64,000 bases of DNA from contig JAIOJV010000077.1 of the NCBI GenBank assembly GCA_019911805.1, positions 186,001 through 250,000 of the forward strand. The letters are read 5' to 3'. This document shows positions 6,793-15,825 of this stretch, one piece after another; the stretch's first letter is position 1; every line of letters begins with the position of its first letter. The notes below the pieces were generated by a model. It was not told the origin of the DNA. It was given only the letters and a program-made list of their open reading frames with translations, and did no database searches. A program made the translations under genes and the position numbers. Source of the stretch: Gammaproteobacteria bacterium (GTDB taxonomy: Bacteria; Pseudomonadota; Gammaproteobacteria; Thiohalobacterales; Thiohalobacteraceae).

Positions 6793-9654
6793 ATGTATCA
6801 GATCAGCGAAAAAAACTTTGGAACGCCCGCCCGGACAGCCGCAGATGAGGTGACTCTCAGCGTCGATGGGGTGGATGTGACCGTGCCGGCCGGCACCTCC
6901 GTCATGCGGGCCGCCGCAGAGGCCGGCAGCATGATACCCAAGCTGTGCGCCACCGACACCTTGGAGCCTTTCGGGTCCTGCCGCTTGTGTCTGGTGGAAA
7001 TCGAAGGGCAGCGCGGCTTCCCGGCATCCTGCACGACACCCGTGAAAGCGGACATGCAGGTGCGCACGCAGAGTCCCCGGCTGGCGGAGCTGCGCCGTGG
7101 GATTATGGAGTTGTATATCTCCGACCATCCATTGGATTGCCTGACCTGCCCTACGAACGGCAACTGTGAGCTGCAGACCATGGCCGGTATCGTCGGCGTG
7201 CGGGACATGCGCTATGGCTACTCTGGATGGAATCATTTTCAAGACAAGAAAGACGAGTCCAATCCATATTTTACCTACGACCCGACGAAATGCATTGTAT
7301 GCAGCCGCTGTGTGCGTGCCTGTGACGACATTCAGGGCACCTATGCCCTGACCATCGCGGACCGCAGTTTCGAATCGCGTGTCGTGGTGAGCCAGAACGA
7401 GCCGTTCATGACCTCGGAATGCGTTTCATGTGGCGCCTGCGTGCAGGCGTGCCCCACCGCAGCGCTGGTCGAAAATACCATCATAGAAAACGGGCAGCCG
7501 GACCATAGCATCGTCACCACCTGTGCATACTGTGGCGTGGGCTGCGCGTTCATTGCCGAGATGCAGGGCAACAAGCTGGTACGCATGGTGCCCTACAAGG
7601 ATGGCAAGGCGAATGAAGGCCATTCCTGCGTCAAGGGGCGGTTCGCCTGGAGCTATACGAGTCATAAGGACCGAATCCTCACGCCGATGATCCGCAAAAC
7701 CATCCAGGACCCATGGCGGGAGGTGTCCTGGACAGAGGCGATCGAGTACGCGGCGTCCGAGTTGCAGCGTATTCAGAAGAAATATGGGCAGGATTCCATC
7801 GGCGGAATCGTTTCCTCCCGGTGCACCAACGAAGAGTGTTATCTGGTACAAAAACTGGTGCGCACCGCCTTTGGCAATAACAACGTGGATACCTGCGCAC
7901 GGGTGTGCCACTCACCGACGGGCTACGGTCTGAAACAGACCTTCGGTGAATCAGCGGGTACCCAGACGTTCGAGTCGGTCGAGAGTGCCGACGTGATCAT
8001 GGTGATCGGGGCGAACCCGACCGATGCCCACCCCGTGTTCGCATCACGGCTCAAACGCCGTCTGCGGGAGGGCGCCAGCCTCATTGTGGTGGATCCACGT
8101 GCTATCGATCTTGTCAGATCGCCGCATGTTCATGCGGACTATCATCTCCAGGTAAGCCCTGGTACCAATGTCGCCTTGATCAGCGCCATGGCACACGTGA
8201 TCGTGACGGAAGGCCTGGTCGATGAGGCGTTCGTGGCACAGCGCTGTGACCAGGAATCGTTTCAAAGCTGGCGGGAGTTTGCGGCACGTCCACAGAATTC
8301 GCCGGAGGCGCTCGCAGACGTTACCGGTGTTGCCCCTGAGGAATTGCGCGCCGCGGCACGTCTGTATGCATCGGCCGGCAACGCGGCGATCTATTATGGA
8401 TTGGGCGTCACTGAACATGCGCAGGGATCCACCATGGTCATGGGGATCGCAAACCTGGCGATGGCGACCGGCAATATCGGCCGGGACGGTGTAGGCGTGA
8501 ATCCCCTGCGCGGACAGAACAATGTGCAGGGCTCCTGCGATATGGGTTCGTTCCCGCATGAGCTTCCAGGCTATCGCCATATCTCCGATGATGACACCCG
8601 GCGACAATTCGAACAGGCCTGGGGTGTGACGCTGCAAGATGAGCCCGGCCTGCGTATCCCGAACATGTTCGATGCGGCCCTGGGTGGCCACTTCAAGGGG
8701 CTTTACTGTCAGGGAGAGGACATCGCCCAGTCGGACCCCAACACACAGCACGTGACCGCTGCGCTGTCGGCGATGGAATGTATCGTGGTACAGGATCTCT
8801 TCTTGAATGAGACCGCGAAGTACGCGCACGTATTTCTGCCGGGATCATCCTTTCTGGAGCGTGACGGAACCTTCACCAACGCGGAACGGCGGGTATCCCG
8901 CATACGCAAGGTCATGCCGCCAAAGGCAGGCCTGGCCGACTGGGAGGTCACCATGGCCCTGTCCAATGCGCTTGGCTATCCCATGAACTATACGCATCCA
9001 GCCGAGATCATGGATGAGATCGCTGCACTGACGCCGACGTTCAATGGTGTAAGTTTCGAGAAGATCGATCGGCTGGGGAGCGTGCAGTGGCCGTGCAATG
9101 ATGCGGCGCCAGACGGCACGCCTGTCATGCATGTCGATGAGTTCGTGCGCGGTAAAGGCAAGTTCATCATTACGCAGTACGTCCCATCAGACGAGAAGGT
9201 GACCCGGAAGTATCCATTGATCCTGACCACAGGTCGTATTCTTACGCAGTACAACGTGGGTGCACAGACGCGCCGGACCGATAACAATCGCTGGCACAAT
9301 GAAGATCTCCTGGAAATACATCCACACGATGCCGAGGAGCGCGGTATCGTGGATGGGGGCTGGGTCGGCATAGAGTCGCGGGTGGGCCGGACGGTCCTGC
9401 GAGCGGACGTCACCGAGAGGGTGCAGCCTGGTGTGGTTTATACTACGTTCCATTTTCCCGAATGTGGCGCCAATGTGATTACCACGGATAATTCAGATTG
9501 GGCGACCAACTGCCCGGAATACAAAGTGACCGCGGTGCAGGTAAAGGCCGTAGAGCAGCTGTCTGAGTGGCAGCGTACCCGCGCAGAGTTCAACCGACAG
9601 CAGCTGGAACTGCTTCCGGCGGAATCCGAGCCGGCAACCTCTGTGACGAGCTGA
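6793..9654 (+). CDS. fdsA: NAD-dependent formate dehydrogenase alpha (molybdenum/tungsten catalytic) subunit
   Basis: 953 residues, the normal length of FdsA. Cluster ligands run in order: [2Fe-2S] C52, C63, C66, C80; His-ligated cluster H112, C116, C119, C125; two ferredoxin clusters C167-C177 and C210-C220; then the pterin-domain cluster CAYCGVGC (C244, C247, C251) with C279. The active site is ARVCHSPTG with Cys372 and His373, so this is a cysteine, not selenocysteine, enzyme. The C-terminal MGD-binding domain includes LTTGRILTQYN. Cytoplasmic and soluble; it oxidises formate to CO2. It has AAGGAG as ribosome site. Confidence 0.97.
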   Translation: MYQISEKNFGTPARTAADEVTLSVDGVDVTVPAGTSVMRAAAEAGSMIPKLCATDTLEPFGSCRLCLVEIEGQRGFPASCTTPVKADMQVRTQSPRLAELRRGIMELYISDHPLDCLTCPTNGNCELQTMAGIVGVRDMRYGYSGWNHFQDKKDESNPYFTYDPTKCIVCSRCVRACDDIQGTYALTIADRSFESRVVVSQNEPFMTSECVSCGACVQACPTAALVENTIIENGQPDHSIVTTCAYCGVGCAFIAEMQGNKLVRMVPYKDGKANEGHSCVKGRFAWSYTSHKDRILTPMIRKTIQDPWREVSWTEAIEYAASELQRIQKKYGQDSIGGIVSSRCTNEECYLVQKLVRTAFGNNNVDTCARVCHSPTGYGLKQTFGESAGTQTFESVESADVIMVIGANPTDAHPVFASRLKRRLREGASLIVVDPRAIDLVRSPHVHADYHLQVSPGTNVALISAMAHVIVTEGLVDEAFVAQRCDQESFQSWREFAARPQNSPEALADVTGVAPEELRAAARLYASAGNAAIYYGLGVTEHAQGSTMVMGIANLAMATGNIGRDGVGVNPLRGQNNVQGSCDMGSFPHELPGYRHISDDDTRRQFEQAWGVTLQDEPGLRIPNMFDAALGGHFKGLYCQGEDIAQSDPNTQHVTAALSAMECIVVQDLFLNETAKYAHVFLPGSSFLERDGTFTNAERRVSRIRKVMPPKAGLADWEVTMALSNALGYPMNYTHPAEIMDEIAALTPTFNGVSFEKIDRLGSVQWPCNDAAPDGTPVMHVDEFVRGKGKFIITQYVPSDEKVTRKYPLILTTGRILTQYNVGAQTRRTDNNRWHNEDLLEIHPHDAEERGIVDGGWVGIESRVGRTVLRADVTERVQPGVVYTTFHFPECGANVITTDNSDWATNCPEYKVTAVQVKAVEQLSEWQRTRAEFNRQQLELLPAESEPATSVTS

Positions 9655-9660
9655 CTGGCC

Positions 9661-10524
9661 ATGGAATGCGTTGTGGCACACAGGCTGCAGACTCTGGAGA
9701 TGGATCACAAGACGTTCACTGGTTTTGAAGTGAGCCGCTGGTCCAATGGCCGGAGCCGGCAGGTGGCCGAACAGGTCGCCGAAGAGGAGGCGGTGGCGCT
9801 CGAGTACAACGGCACCACGCATGCCGTCATGCTGGCGTCGCCCGCCGACCTGGAGGATTTTGCGATTGGGTTCAGTCTCACTGAGGGCATCGTCACTGAC
9901 CTCAGTGAACTCTATGATATAGAGATCGAGGCTCGGGAGCATGGTATTTCGGTGCGGCTGCACATCGCGGCAAGGGCCTTTGCAAGCCTGAAGGAGCGGC
10001 GTCGTTCGCTCGTCGGCAGGACGGGTTGCGGCCTCTGCGGCGCAGAATCCCTCGAGCAGGTGTACCGTGTACCCGCAGCCGTGACCAGTGTGAGCCGGCA
10101 CCGACCGAGGTCGTTGCGTAGCGGCTTCGAACAGCTGCGTGCGGGTCAGATTCTGATGCAGAACACCGGCGCGACGCATGCGGCAGGCTGGTTGGATAGC
10201 CAGGGTCGGCTGGGCCTGATCCGTGAAGACGTGGGGCGGCACAATGCATTGGATAAATTGATCGGCGCGCTGACGCGCTCCCGCTGCGATTTCAACCAGG
10301 GGGGTCTCCTGGTGACCAGCCGTGCGAGCTACGAAATGGTATTGAAGGCAGCCAGTGTCGGGATCGGCTTTTTAGCAGCGATATCGGCGCCAACGGCATT
10401 GGCCATCCGTCTTGCAGAAGAGACCAATGTAACCCTGGTGGGCTTTGCGCGGGATGATTGTTTCGTCGTCTATAGCCATCCGGAAAGATTACATGAACGC
10501 CTGGTGTATGGAGCCGAACCATGA
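9661..10524 (+). CDS. fdhD: Formate dehydrogenase accessory sulfurtransferase FdhD (FdsC)
   Basis: 287 residues. FdhD/FdsC proteins bind the bis-MGD cofactor and deliver sulfur needed to activate the formate dehydrogenase catalytic subunit. Seen here: the CxxC-type segment GRTGCGLCGAE, a THAAGW segment and the conserved EDVGRHNALDKLIG, then LLVTSRASYEMVLKAA. The start at 9661 follows the fdsA stop by 6 bp; an ATG at 9700 is possible but would remove N-terminal residues. The stop overlaps the fdsD start (ATGA). Its place between alpha and delta genes is the classical fdsGBACD order. Confidence 0.94.
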   Translation: MECVVAHRLQTLEMDHKTFTGFEVSRWSNGRSRQVAEQVAEEEAVALEYNGTTHAVMLASPADLEDFAIGFSLTEGIVTDLSELYDIEIEAREHGISVRLHIAARAFASLKERRRSLVGRTGCGLCGAESLEQVYRVPAAVTSVSRHRPRSLRSGFEQLRAGQILMQNTGATHAAGWLDSQGRLGLIREDVGRHNALDKLIGALTRSRCDFNQGGLLVTSRASYEMVLKAASVGIGFLAAISAPTALAIRLAEETNVTLVGFARDDCFVVYSHPERLHERLVYGAEP

Positions 10525-10781
10525 AGGTCGAAAGTCTCGTGACAATGGCAAACCAGATAGGGGCGTTCTTCGAAACAATGCCCGACCTCGATCAGGCGAG
10601 GCATGATACCGCCGACCACCTGCGTCGATCCTGGGACCCGCGTATGCGCCAGTTGCTTTTAGAGCATATCGACAGCAAGGGTGTTGGCGGCAGCGGCCTC
10701 ACAACATTCGTCTACGAAGCCCTCGTAGCACACCGTGAAAGTTTGAAACCCAGGGGCAGCGTGAAAACCCTCCCCGGGTGA
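10521..10781 (+). CDS. fdsD: Formate dehydrogenase delta subunit
   Basis: 86 residues with the FdsD pattern: VTMANQIGAFFE near the start, then a WDPRMRQLL segment and a C-terminal LTTFVYEALVAH helix. FdsD is a small accessory or stabilising subunit of the soluble NAD-linked enzyme. It overlaps the fdhD stop and closes the operon; the next gene is convergent, ending 40 bp away. Confidence 0.92.
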   Translation: MKVESLVTMANQIGAFFETMPDLDQARHDTADHLRRSWDPRMRQLLLEHIDSKGVGGSGLTTFVYEALVAHRESLKPRGSVKTLPG

Positions 10782-10820
10782 CAGGTGCTCGCCAAGCGCG
10801 CCGCGCAGACAGGGGTGCCT

Positions 10821-11201
10821 TCAGCGTATGAATGCGCTGTAGTCCCCGCTGTTCATGAGAATGGTCAGCTGGGTGTCGTCGTCGACTCTGACAAGCAGCA
10901 TCCAGCCATCGTTGTAAGGGGTCTCGTTCACCAGCGTCGGAGTAGTGCGAAGATTATCGTTAATCTCCACCACGGTGCCACTGAGAGGTGACATGAGTTC
11001 GTTCACCACCTTGATCGACTCGATCGCGCCGAACGATTCGTTCTGTACGATCGTCGCGCCAGGGTCCGGTAACTCGACGTAGGCAATTTCCCCAAGGCTG
11101 GACTGGGCGTGGTGGGAGACTCCGATGCGATAGAGGCCCTCCTGTTCGCACCTGCACCACAAGTGCCCTGTGTTATACAGCAAGTCTTCCGGGATTGTCA
11201 T
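10821..11201 (-). CDS. gcvH: Lipoyl-carrier protein of the GcvH family (orphan H protein or LbpA-like)
   Basis: 126 residues from ATG 11199-11201; a longer frame reaching 11342 would lie inside lpdA and adds residues unlike the family. The lipoylation site is ESIKVVNEL with Lys64, followed by MSPLSGTVVEIN, and the N-terminus has the HLWCR/GVSHHAQSSLGEI pattern of H proteins. No gcvT or gcvP is near. The gene overlaps the 3' end of the dihydrolipoamide dehydrogenase gene by 29 bp, so the pair is cotranscribed. It may serve glycine cleavage encoded elsewhere, or be a lipoate-binding protein for another pathway such as sHdr-type sulfur oxidation; the window does not decide. Confidence 0.85.
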   Translation of the reverse strand: MTIPEDLLYNTGHLWCRCEQEGLYRIGVSHHAQSSLGEIAYVELPDPGATIVQNESFGAIESIKVVNELMSPLSGTVVEINDNLRTTPTLVNETPYNDGWMLLVRVDDDTQLTILMNSGDYSAFIR

Positions 11202-12606
11202 GAGCGATGTCCTGTGATGCCAGTGCTTGAAATGGTTTGTGGGTAGCGGCTCCGAAGACGGCTTCGGCTGCCTCCAGTATAGCCTCGGAGAGGGTAGGGT
11301 GGGCGTGTACGGTCGAACAGATTTCGTCGACTGTACCGCCACGATTCAGGACGATGACGGCCTCATGGATCATTTCGGCTGAATGCGCACCCATCATGTG
11401 AACACCCAGCAGTTGTCGGTTGGCCGCATTACCCACTACCTTCACCGTGCCCACGAGTTCTCCCATGGCGTGTGCCTTGCCAAGGGCACGGAAGTCGAAT
11501 GTGCCACACAGGACATTCAGCCCACGGTCGCGGGCAGTCTGTTCGGTGATGCCAACACTCGCCACCTCCGGATGAGTGAATGTGACGCGTGGGATATTAT
11601 CCGTCAAGAGGCCGTGCGGTTTCTTGCCCAGCATGTGATCTACTGCCACGCCTGCTTGTGCATACGCCATATGAGCCAGCATCAACTGAGCGGTAACGTC
11701 ACCGGCGGCGTAGATGGCTGAAGCCGATGTCTGCATGACACCATCAACCTCGATCTCGCCACGCCCCCCGGTACGGATTCCTGCCGCTTCCAGCTGGAGT
11801 CCTTCCGTATGCGGTCGTCGCCCGATGGCTACGAGCACGCGCTCGGCAGCGGCGAGCTGGCTTCCATTCTGGTGACAGACTACTGAATCGGCCTGCAGCT
11901 CCACGTGGTCGACCATCGCGGAAGGCACGAAACGGATTCGCCGCTTGCGCATCTCTCTGGCCATCAGCATGGATATATCGCGATCTTCTCCAGGAAGCGG
12001 CCTGTCCGTTGCCTCGATGACGGTGACATCCACTCCGAGCATCTGGAAGATGAAGGCGAACTCACAGGCAATGACGCCGCCTCCGACGATCACCAGCGAC
12101 TTCGGCAGATGGTCCCATTTCAGGACATCGTCACTGACCGCGACACGCTCGCCGTCGAAGGGAAACAGCGATGGCTGCAACGGCGCAGACCCTGTACAGA
12201 TCAGGAAGTAGTCCGCGTGGAGCCGGGTGGAGTCGGTCAGTTCCACCGTGTGTCGGTCGACGAAGCGCGCGTAGCCGGGGATCTGTGTTACACCCCTCTG
12301 CGTCAGCAGACCGGTGATGCCACCGGTCATCGTGGCAACCACCTTGGCCATGCGTCGCTGCTGGCTGGGCCAATCAGGGGTGGCAGTTCCGTTCACGTGG
12401 ATACCATATTGATCGGCACGCTGGATTTTATCCAACACGTCGCAACTCGAGACGAGCGTTTTGGTGGGAACGCAACCGCGTTGGAGGCATGTGCCGCCGG
12501 TGTCATGGGTGCCGATCAAAGTAACATCCAAGCCGCCAGCGCTGGCCTTCAGGGCGGCGACGTAGCCAGCCGGTCCTGCGCCCAGGATTACGAGTCGTTT
12601 TGCCAT
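11173..12606 (-). CDS. lpdA: Dihydrolipoamide dehydrogenase
   Basis: 477 residues, usual family length. FAD-binding GAGPAGYVAALKA at the N-terminus, redox disulfide in GGTCLQRGCVPTK (Cys40, Cys45), NAD-binding VIVGGGVIACEFA, and AIYAAGDVT before the dimer domain. The catalytic His-Glu lies in AHPTLSEAILEAA. The enzyme reoxidises protein-bound dihydrolipoamide with NAD+. It is upstream of, and overlaps, the H-protein-like gene, which is probably its partner here since no 2-oxoacid dehydrogenase genes are nearby. GAGGCG ribosome site precedes the ATG. Confidence 0.93.
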   Translation of the reverse strand: MAKRLVILGAGPAGYVAALKASAGGLDVTLIGTHDTGGTCLQRGCVPTKTLVSSCDVLDKIQRADQYGIHVNGTATPDWPSQQRRMAKVVATMTGGITGLLTQRGVTQIPGYARFVDRHTVELTDSTRLHADYFLICTGSAPLQPSLFPFDGERVAVSDDVLKWDHLPKSLVIVGGGVIACEFAFIFQMLGVDVTVIEATDRPLPGEDRDISMLMAREMRKRRIRFVPSAMVDHVELQADSVVCHQNGSQLAAAERVLVAIGRRPHTEGLQLEAAGIRTGGRGEIEVDGVMQTSASAIYAAGDVTAQLMLAHMAYAQAGVAVDHMLGKKPHGLLTDNIPRVTFTHPEVASVGITEQTARDRGLNVLCGTFDFRALGKAHAMGELVGTVKVVGNAANRQLLGVHMMGAHSAEMIHEAVIVLNRGGTVDEICSTVHAHPTLSEAILEAAEAVFGAATHKPFQALASQDIAHDNPGRLAV

Positions 12607-12921
12607 GCGGATCGCCTCAGGGCCGTAAATGGTTCACTGGAATGTTTCACTAGGGGGGAAGGCAAATTTCGTACCAGTGCGGAAGGAGATGATCGCACGT
12701 GCGATTGGGCCGATCTGGCCGTGACAGTCGTGCCACATGGCATGTCGGGGTGTGTCGTAAACGACGCAGTGTGTCCAAGCGGCAATGCGAACGGTTTGGT
12801 ATTGGATCAGGTGACGCAATCGAGTGTCTCGCAAATGAAATCGCACCAATCCAGATATTCCGGCTTGAGCAGACGCGGAGGTGGTGGCTTACGGGCCGGC
12901 GACAGCCACAAAAAAATACAT

Positions 12922-13045
12922 TGGCCACGGAAGCACACGGAAAAACACGGATGAGATCATCTGCTTCAACAGCCTGCGGCATTCGCCAGGTACAGAGGCA
13001 GAGCTTGGCAACGCGGTTTTACTTCCGTGTACTTCCGTGGCTGAA
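12922..13045. mobile_element. MITE-like inverted-repeat element, copy A
   Basis: The left end TTGGCCACGGAAGCACACGG (from 12922, continuing with a further CACGGA unit to 12952) is inverted at the right end TTCCGTGTACTTCCGTGGCT (13023-13042). It encloses about 70 bp without coding potential. The same ends occur at 29.0, 42.2 and 51.8 kb and a single end at 47.55 kb. No transposase is encoded; mobilisation in trans is inference. Confidence 0.7.
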
Positions 13046-13083
13046 ATGAATTGCTTCAGGATAAAAGCCATGAGACGGCAGTA

Positions 13084-13118
13084 ACAAAAAACCGGTAACA
13101 GCCTCCTGTTACCGGTTT
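13084..13118 (-). terminator. Rho-independent terminator of the FadL-type gene
   Basis: A perfect 13-bp stem, AAACCGGTAACAG (13089-13101) against CTGTTACCGGTTT (13106-13118), with a 4-nt loop. On the minus strand it is followed by TTTTT at 13086-13090, so it terminates the minus-strand gene ending at 13143. Confidence 0.88.
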
Positions 13119-13142
13119 CAGTGGGTAATGCCTCGGGATGGC

Positions 13143-14390
13143 TTACAGGAACTTCCAGGTAAGCGCAAATCCAACCTGCCAGGCCTTGGTCTCCGCATGG
13201 GTATGGCCGCCACCCGGCAGTGAACCCGTACCGTAATCGCGGTCTTCCTTGAATTCGTAACCGCCGGCGAGGTCCAGCGTGAGCCCAGGCATCAGGACGT
13301 CGTCGATACCCACGCCGGCGGTCAGCCGGTGTTCGTAGAGTACCGCCGCCTGTGTGGCCTGCAGGTATTGTACGACCGGATCGGACAGGGGTATCACGCC
13401 GTACGCGCTGTTGATCTGGGTCAGGGGGCCGAGGGGGGCATGGGCATCCGCGCGTGTGGGTTCTTTCGCATAGCCATAGCCGATACGGTATTTCACCTTG
13501 CCTCGGGTCAGCTGGGCACCGACAGAGTACACGGTCTGGTCGTCATAGAGATCACCCCAGAAATCCGCATCACGCCAGTACTTGTGGATTATGTCCGCCA
13601 TGAGCAGCAGGTCACCGCCCAGCAGGCTGCTATTGGCGATCCCGATGCCGATATTGGCCGGCTGTTCGATGGCCACGTTTGCATAGATCCCCGGGGCCGT
13701 CTCGACCATATTGTCGTAATCATGCTTCAGTGCCGTCTGATAGAAGCCACCGATGGTGGTGTCGCCGACCGCATAGGTTGCGCCCAGGGTCCCACGAATA
13801 CCGAGATCGTGGGTCATGGCGCTGGAGGATGAAAGCCCGATGTCGAGTTCGGAAAAGCTTATCGTCGCGGCGCCGCCGACGGACAGATTGTCCGTCACCG
13901 CATAGCCGAGGCCGGCATTGATACCCAGGGTTACAGACTCGCCGCCGGCACCGAGGCTCCCGGCCGTACCGCGAAACTCGGAGCCCAGTCCGGAGAGCGC
14001 CGTTATGCCCAGGCCCAGGGTGGCAGGCATACCGAGGCCGCTCAGATCCTGGGTTACCGCAATCTCCGGTACCGGGAAGATATCGGTGCCGGATGTCCCG
14101 TTGAACGCGGTGCCGGTGACGCTGCCGTCGTGGGTCAGCTTTACCGTCGGTTTGAAGAAGGTCCCGCCGAAGGTGAACTGCGTTCCCTTGAACTGGGTCA
14201 AGGTAGCCGGGTTTCCAAATACGGCGGATACCGTGTCCTGGGGCTTGGCAATGCTTGTCCCGGCAAGGGCGCCGGAGGCGGGCGCAAGGGTATTGTGTGC
14301 ATCGAACCCATGTGGTCCGGCCTGTGCTGCGGGTGACAAGACGGCGGCACTGACGCAGGCCGCCAACAGCTTCAGTCGGGTGGATTTCAT
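13143..14390 (-). CDS. OmpP1/FadL family outer-membrane channel
   Basis: 415 residues from ATG 14388-14390, which has GGAGAA ahead of it. A Sec signal (MKSTRLKLLAACVSAAVLSPAAQAG) is followed by the FadL start GFDAHNTLAPASGALAGTSIA, an AVFGNPATL segment, and alternating amphipathic strands to a C-terminal WQVGFALTWKFL, the aromatic end of an outer-membrane barrel. FadL-family channels pass hydrophobic compounds such as fatty acids, alkanes or aromatics. The substrate cannot be read from sequence. It is followed by its own terminator and preceded by the OsmC gene on the same strand, 102 bp away. Confidence 0.88.
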   Translation of the reverse strand: MKSTRLKLLAACVSAAVLSPAAQAGPHGFDAHNTLAPASGALAGTSIAKPQDTVSAVFGNPATLTQFKGTQFTFGGTFFKPTVKLTHDGSVTGTAFNGTSGTDIFPVPEIAVTQDLSGLGMPATLGLGITALSGLGSEFRGTAGSLGAGGESVTLGINAGLGYAVTDNLSVGGAATISFSELDIGLSSSSAMTHDLGIRGTLGATYAVGDTTIGGFYQTALKHDYDNMVETAPGIYANVAIEQPANIGIGIANSSLLGGDLLLMADIIHKYWRDADFWGDLYDDQTVYSVGAQLTRGKVKYRIGYGYAKEPTRADAHAPLGPLTQINSAYGVIPLSDPVVQYLQATQAAVLYEHRLTAGVGIDDVLMPGLTLDLAGGYEFKEDRDYGTGSLPGGGHTHAETKAWQVGFALTWKFL

Positions 14391-14492
14391 CAAATTCTCC
14401 TTCGAGATCGTTTCTATCTTATGGGATGCTTGTTCATATCCTGGCCATGCCCGCAGACAGAGCATGTTATCGATAGCACACAAGCCCTGTAG

Positions 14493-15071
14493 CTAGCTGG
14501 CGGTGGACGGCGCAGTGGCCTTGTTGCCAGACTCACCAGTAGCCGCTGTCGTGTGCACCGGATTGCCATTCAAGAAGGACTTTCCAGTGACTGCCACGGG
14601 GCGGACGATGGTGTCCATGACGGGGCAATGAGACTCGACTGCATCGATCAGATTCTTGATGGATTGCGGATCGGCGGAACTGGTGATGCGCGTCTCATAG
14701 CGGATCTTGTCGTATCCAGGAAAGACGTCCGCCATACCAAACAGACCGCGCGCATCGAGATAGCCACGAACGTCCACTTCAACGCTTTCGAGTTCGATGC
14801 CCATCACGGCGGCGTACGCTGAATACATGACTTCCTGGCAGGTCCCCAGCGCACAGAGGACGAGTTCCACAGGATTCATGGCGCTGTCTTTTCCGCCGAG
14901 TTCCGGTGGCTCATCGGTTGCGATCGGCATGAAGTTGCGCACCTTCGCACTGCAACTAACACCATTCTCCAGCTTGGTCTTGGCGCTGAATACGAGTTTT
15001 GCACCGTCAGGATTTGCGGTGAATGATTCCATGGTCGCGCTGAGCGTTGCCTTGAGTTGGGATTGGGGCAT
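14493..15071 (-). CDS. OsmC-family protein
   Basis: 192 residues. The OsmC core is seen as MNPVELVLCALGTCQEVMY, with the first redox Cys in this segment, and the second in VESHCPVMDTI; the family uses these two Cys to reduce organic or fatty-acid hydroperoxides. The start ATG (15069-15071) has GGGAG seven bases ahead. The C-terminal 30 residues are a low-complexity tail rich in Thr, Ala and Gly, beyond the usual end. It is divergent from the long empty region toward cyoE. Confidence 0.85.
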   Translation of the reverse strand: MPQSQLKATLSATMESFTANPDGAKLVFSAKTKLENGVSCSAKVRNFMPIATDEPPELGGKDSAMNPVELVLCALGTCQEVMYSAYAAVMGIELESVEVDVRGYLDARGLFGMADVFPGYDKIRYETRITSSADPQSIKNLIDAVESHCPVMDTIVRPVAVTGKSFLNGNPVHTTAATGESGNKATAPSTAS

Positions 15072-15502
15072 GGGTGTTCTCCCTATCGATGTCGGTGGTG
15101 GCTGTGTCTTGGGGGGAGGGCATGGGCGTGCGCCCTCGACTGTCGCGTCCTCGAAGTTTCACGCTGTCGTTCGGGGCGACAGAAGGAATGGGGCATGTTC
15201 TATGCCAATTTATGTGGGTATAAAGAGAAGATATTCAAACGGGTGCCGGCAGGTGTACCTATATGCCCCATAACACCTTGTTAATAAAAAGGTTATTTAG
15301 GCTGGTTCCGGGAGAATCGCGGCTGGCAGTGCGGGCGTTTCGACGGATGCTTTGGCCAGATGTGGGGTTGCAGTACGGCGGGCTGGGAAGCTCGTGATGT
15401 GACGAAAGAGATCAATAATGTGTTGGTTGCGATACGCTGTGCGACAGTTCTGTTACAGCGCGCACGGTAGCGCGGGGTGGCGGTCGCTGCAGAAATGGGG
15501 AC

Positions 15503-15530
15503 AAAAAAAACCGCCAAGCAGGTTGGCGGT
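15503..15530 (-). terminator. Orphan Rho-independent terminator; possible end of a small RNA
   Basis: ACCGCCAA (15510-15517) pairs with TTGGCGGT (15523-15530) and on the minus strand the stem is followed by eight T. No credible minus-strand gene precedes it between here and cyoE at 15826, so it may end an unannotated small RNA starting somewhere in 15531-15800. Confidence 0.7.
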
Positions 15531-15760
15531 AAAAGGGAGGAGACTTGTTTGACTGCCGGATGGATTGATGACGACAGAACTCTGCAATATCGTCAGCGGA
15601 GACTCCTGAGAGGCATGCAGCCAAGCAATGGAGTGCCTGCAAGCAGAATATGTGCCAAGGCTTTGCGACAGCTTGCCGGTATAGGGGCGACAGACCTGAG
15701 ATGGAAAAAGTACTCACAATTGCGCCCCGGGGATATTTACCTAATGGCCCCATCGTATTT

Positions 15761-15775
15761 ACTTATTGAATAAGT
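15761..15775. promoter_or_regulatory. Palindrome upstream of cyoE
   Basis: ACTTATT-G-AATAAGT is a perfect 7-1-7 palindrome ending 50 bp before the cyoE ATG. It could be an operator for a dimeric regulator. No known regulator consensus is matched exactly. Confidence 0.35.
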
Positions 15776-15825
15776 GCCCGGGCTGAATAGACTGAAGTCT
15801 CCGGACTTTCGAGGTCGAAGCCCAC

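Larger units (their letters stand above)
12607..13142. other. Intergenic region with an inverted-repeat element and a terminator
   Basis: About 535 bp between lpdA and the FadL-type gene, both on the minus strand. It holds a copy of the dispersed inverted-repeat element (12922-13045), the terminator of the FadL-type gene (13084-13118) and presumably the lpdA promoter. I see no coding sequence in it. Confidence 0.6.
15072..15825. other. Intergenic region with an orphan minus-strand terminator
   Basis: About 750 bp between divergent osmC-type and cyoE genes. It has the osmC-side promoter area, a strong minus-strand terminator at 15503-15530 with no gene in front of it, and a palindrome at 15761-15775. 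Open frames here have no family features. Confidence 0.5.

Noticed and set aside
15531-15720. Possible cyclic-di-GMP (GEMM) riboswitch on the minus strand
   Set aside because: A CGCAAAGCC string is present but the partner segments and receptor helices of the class cannot be laid out.
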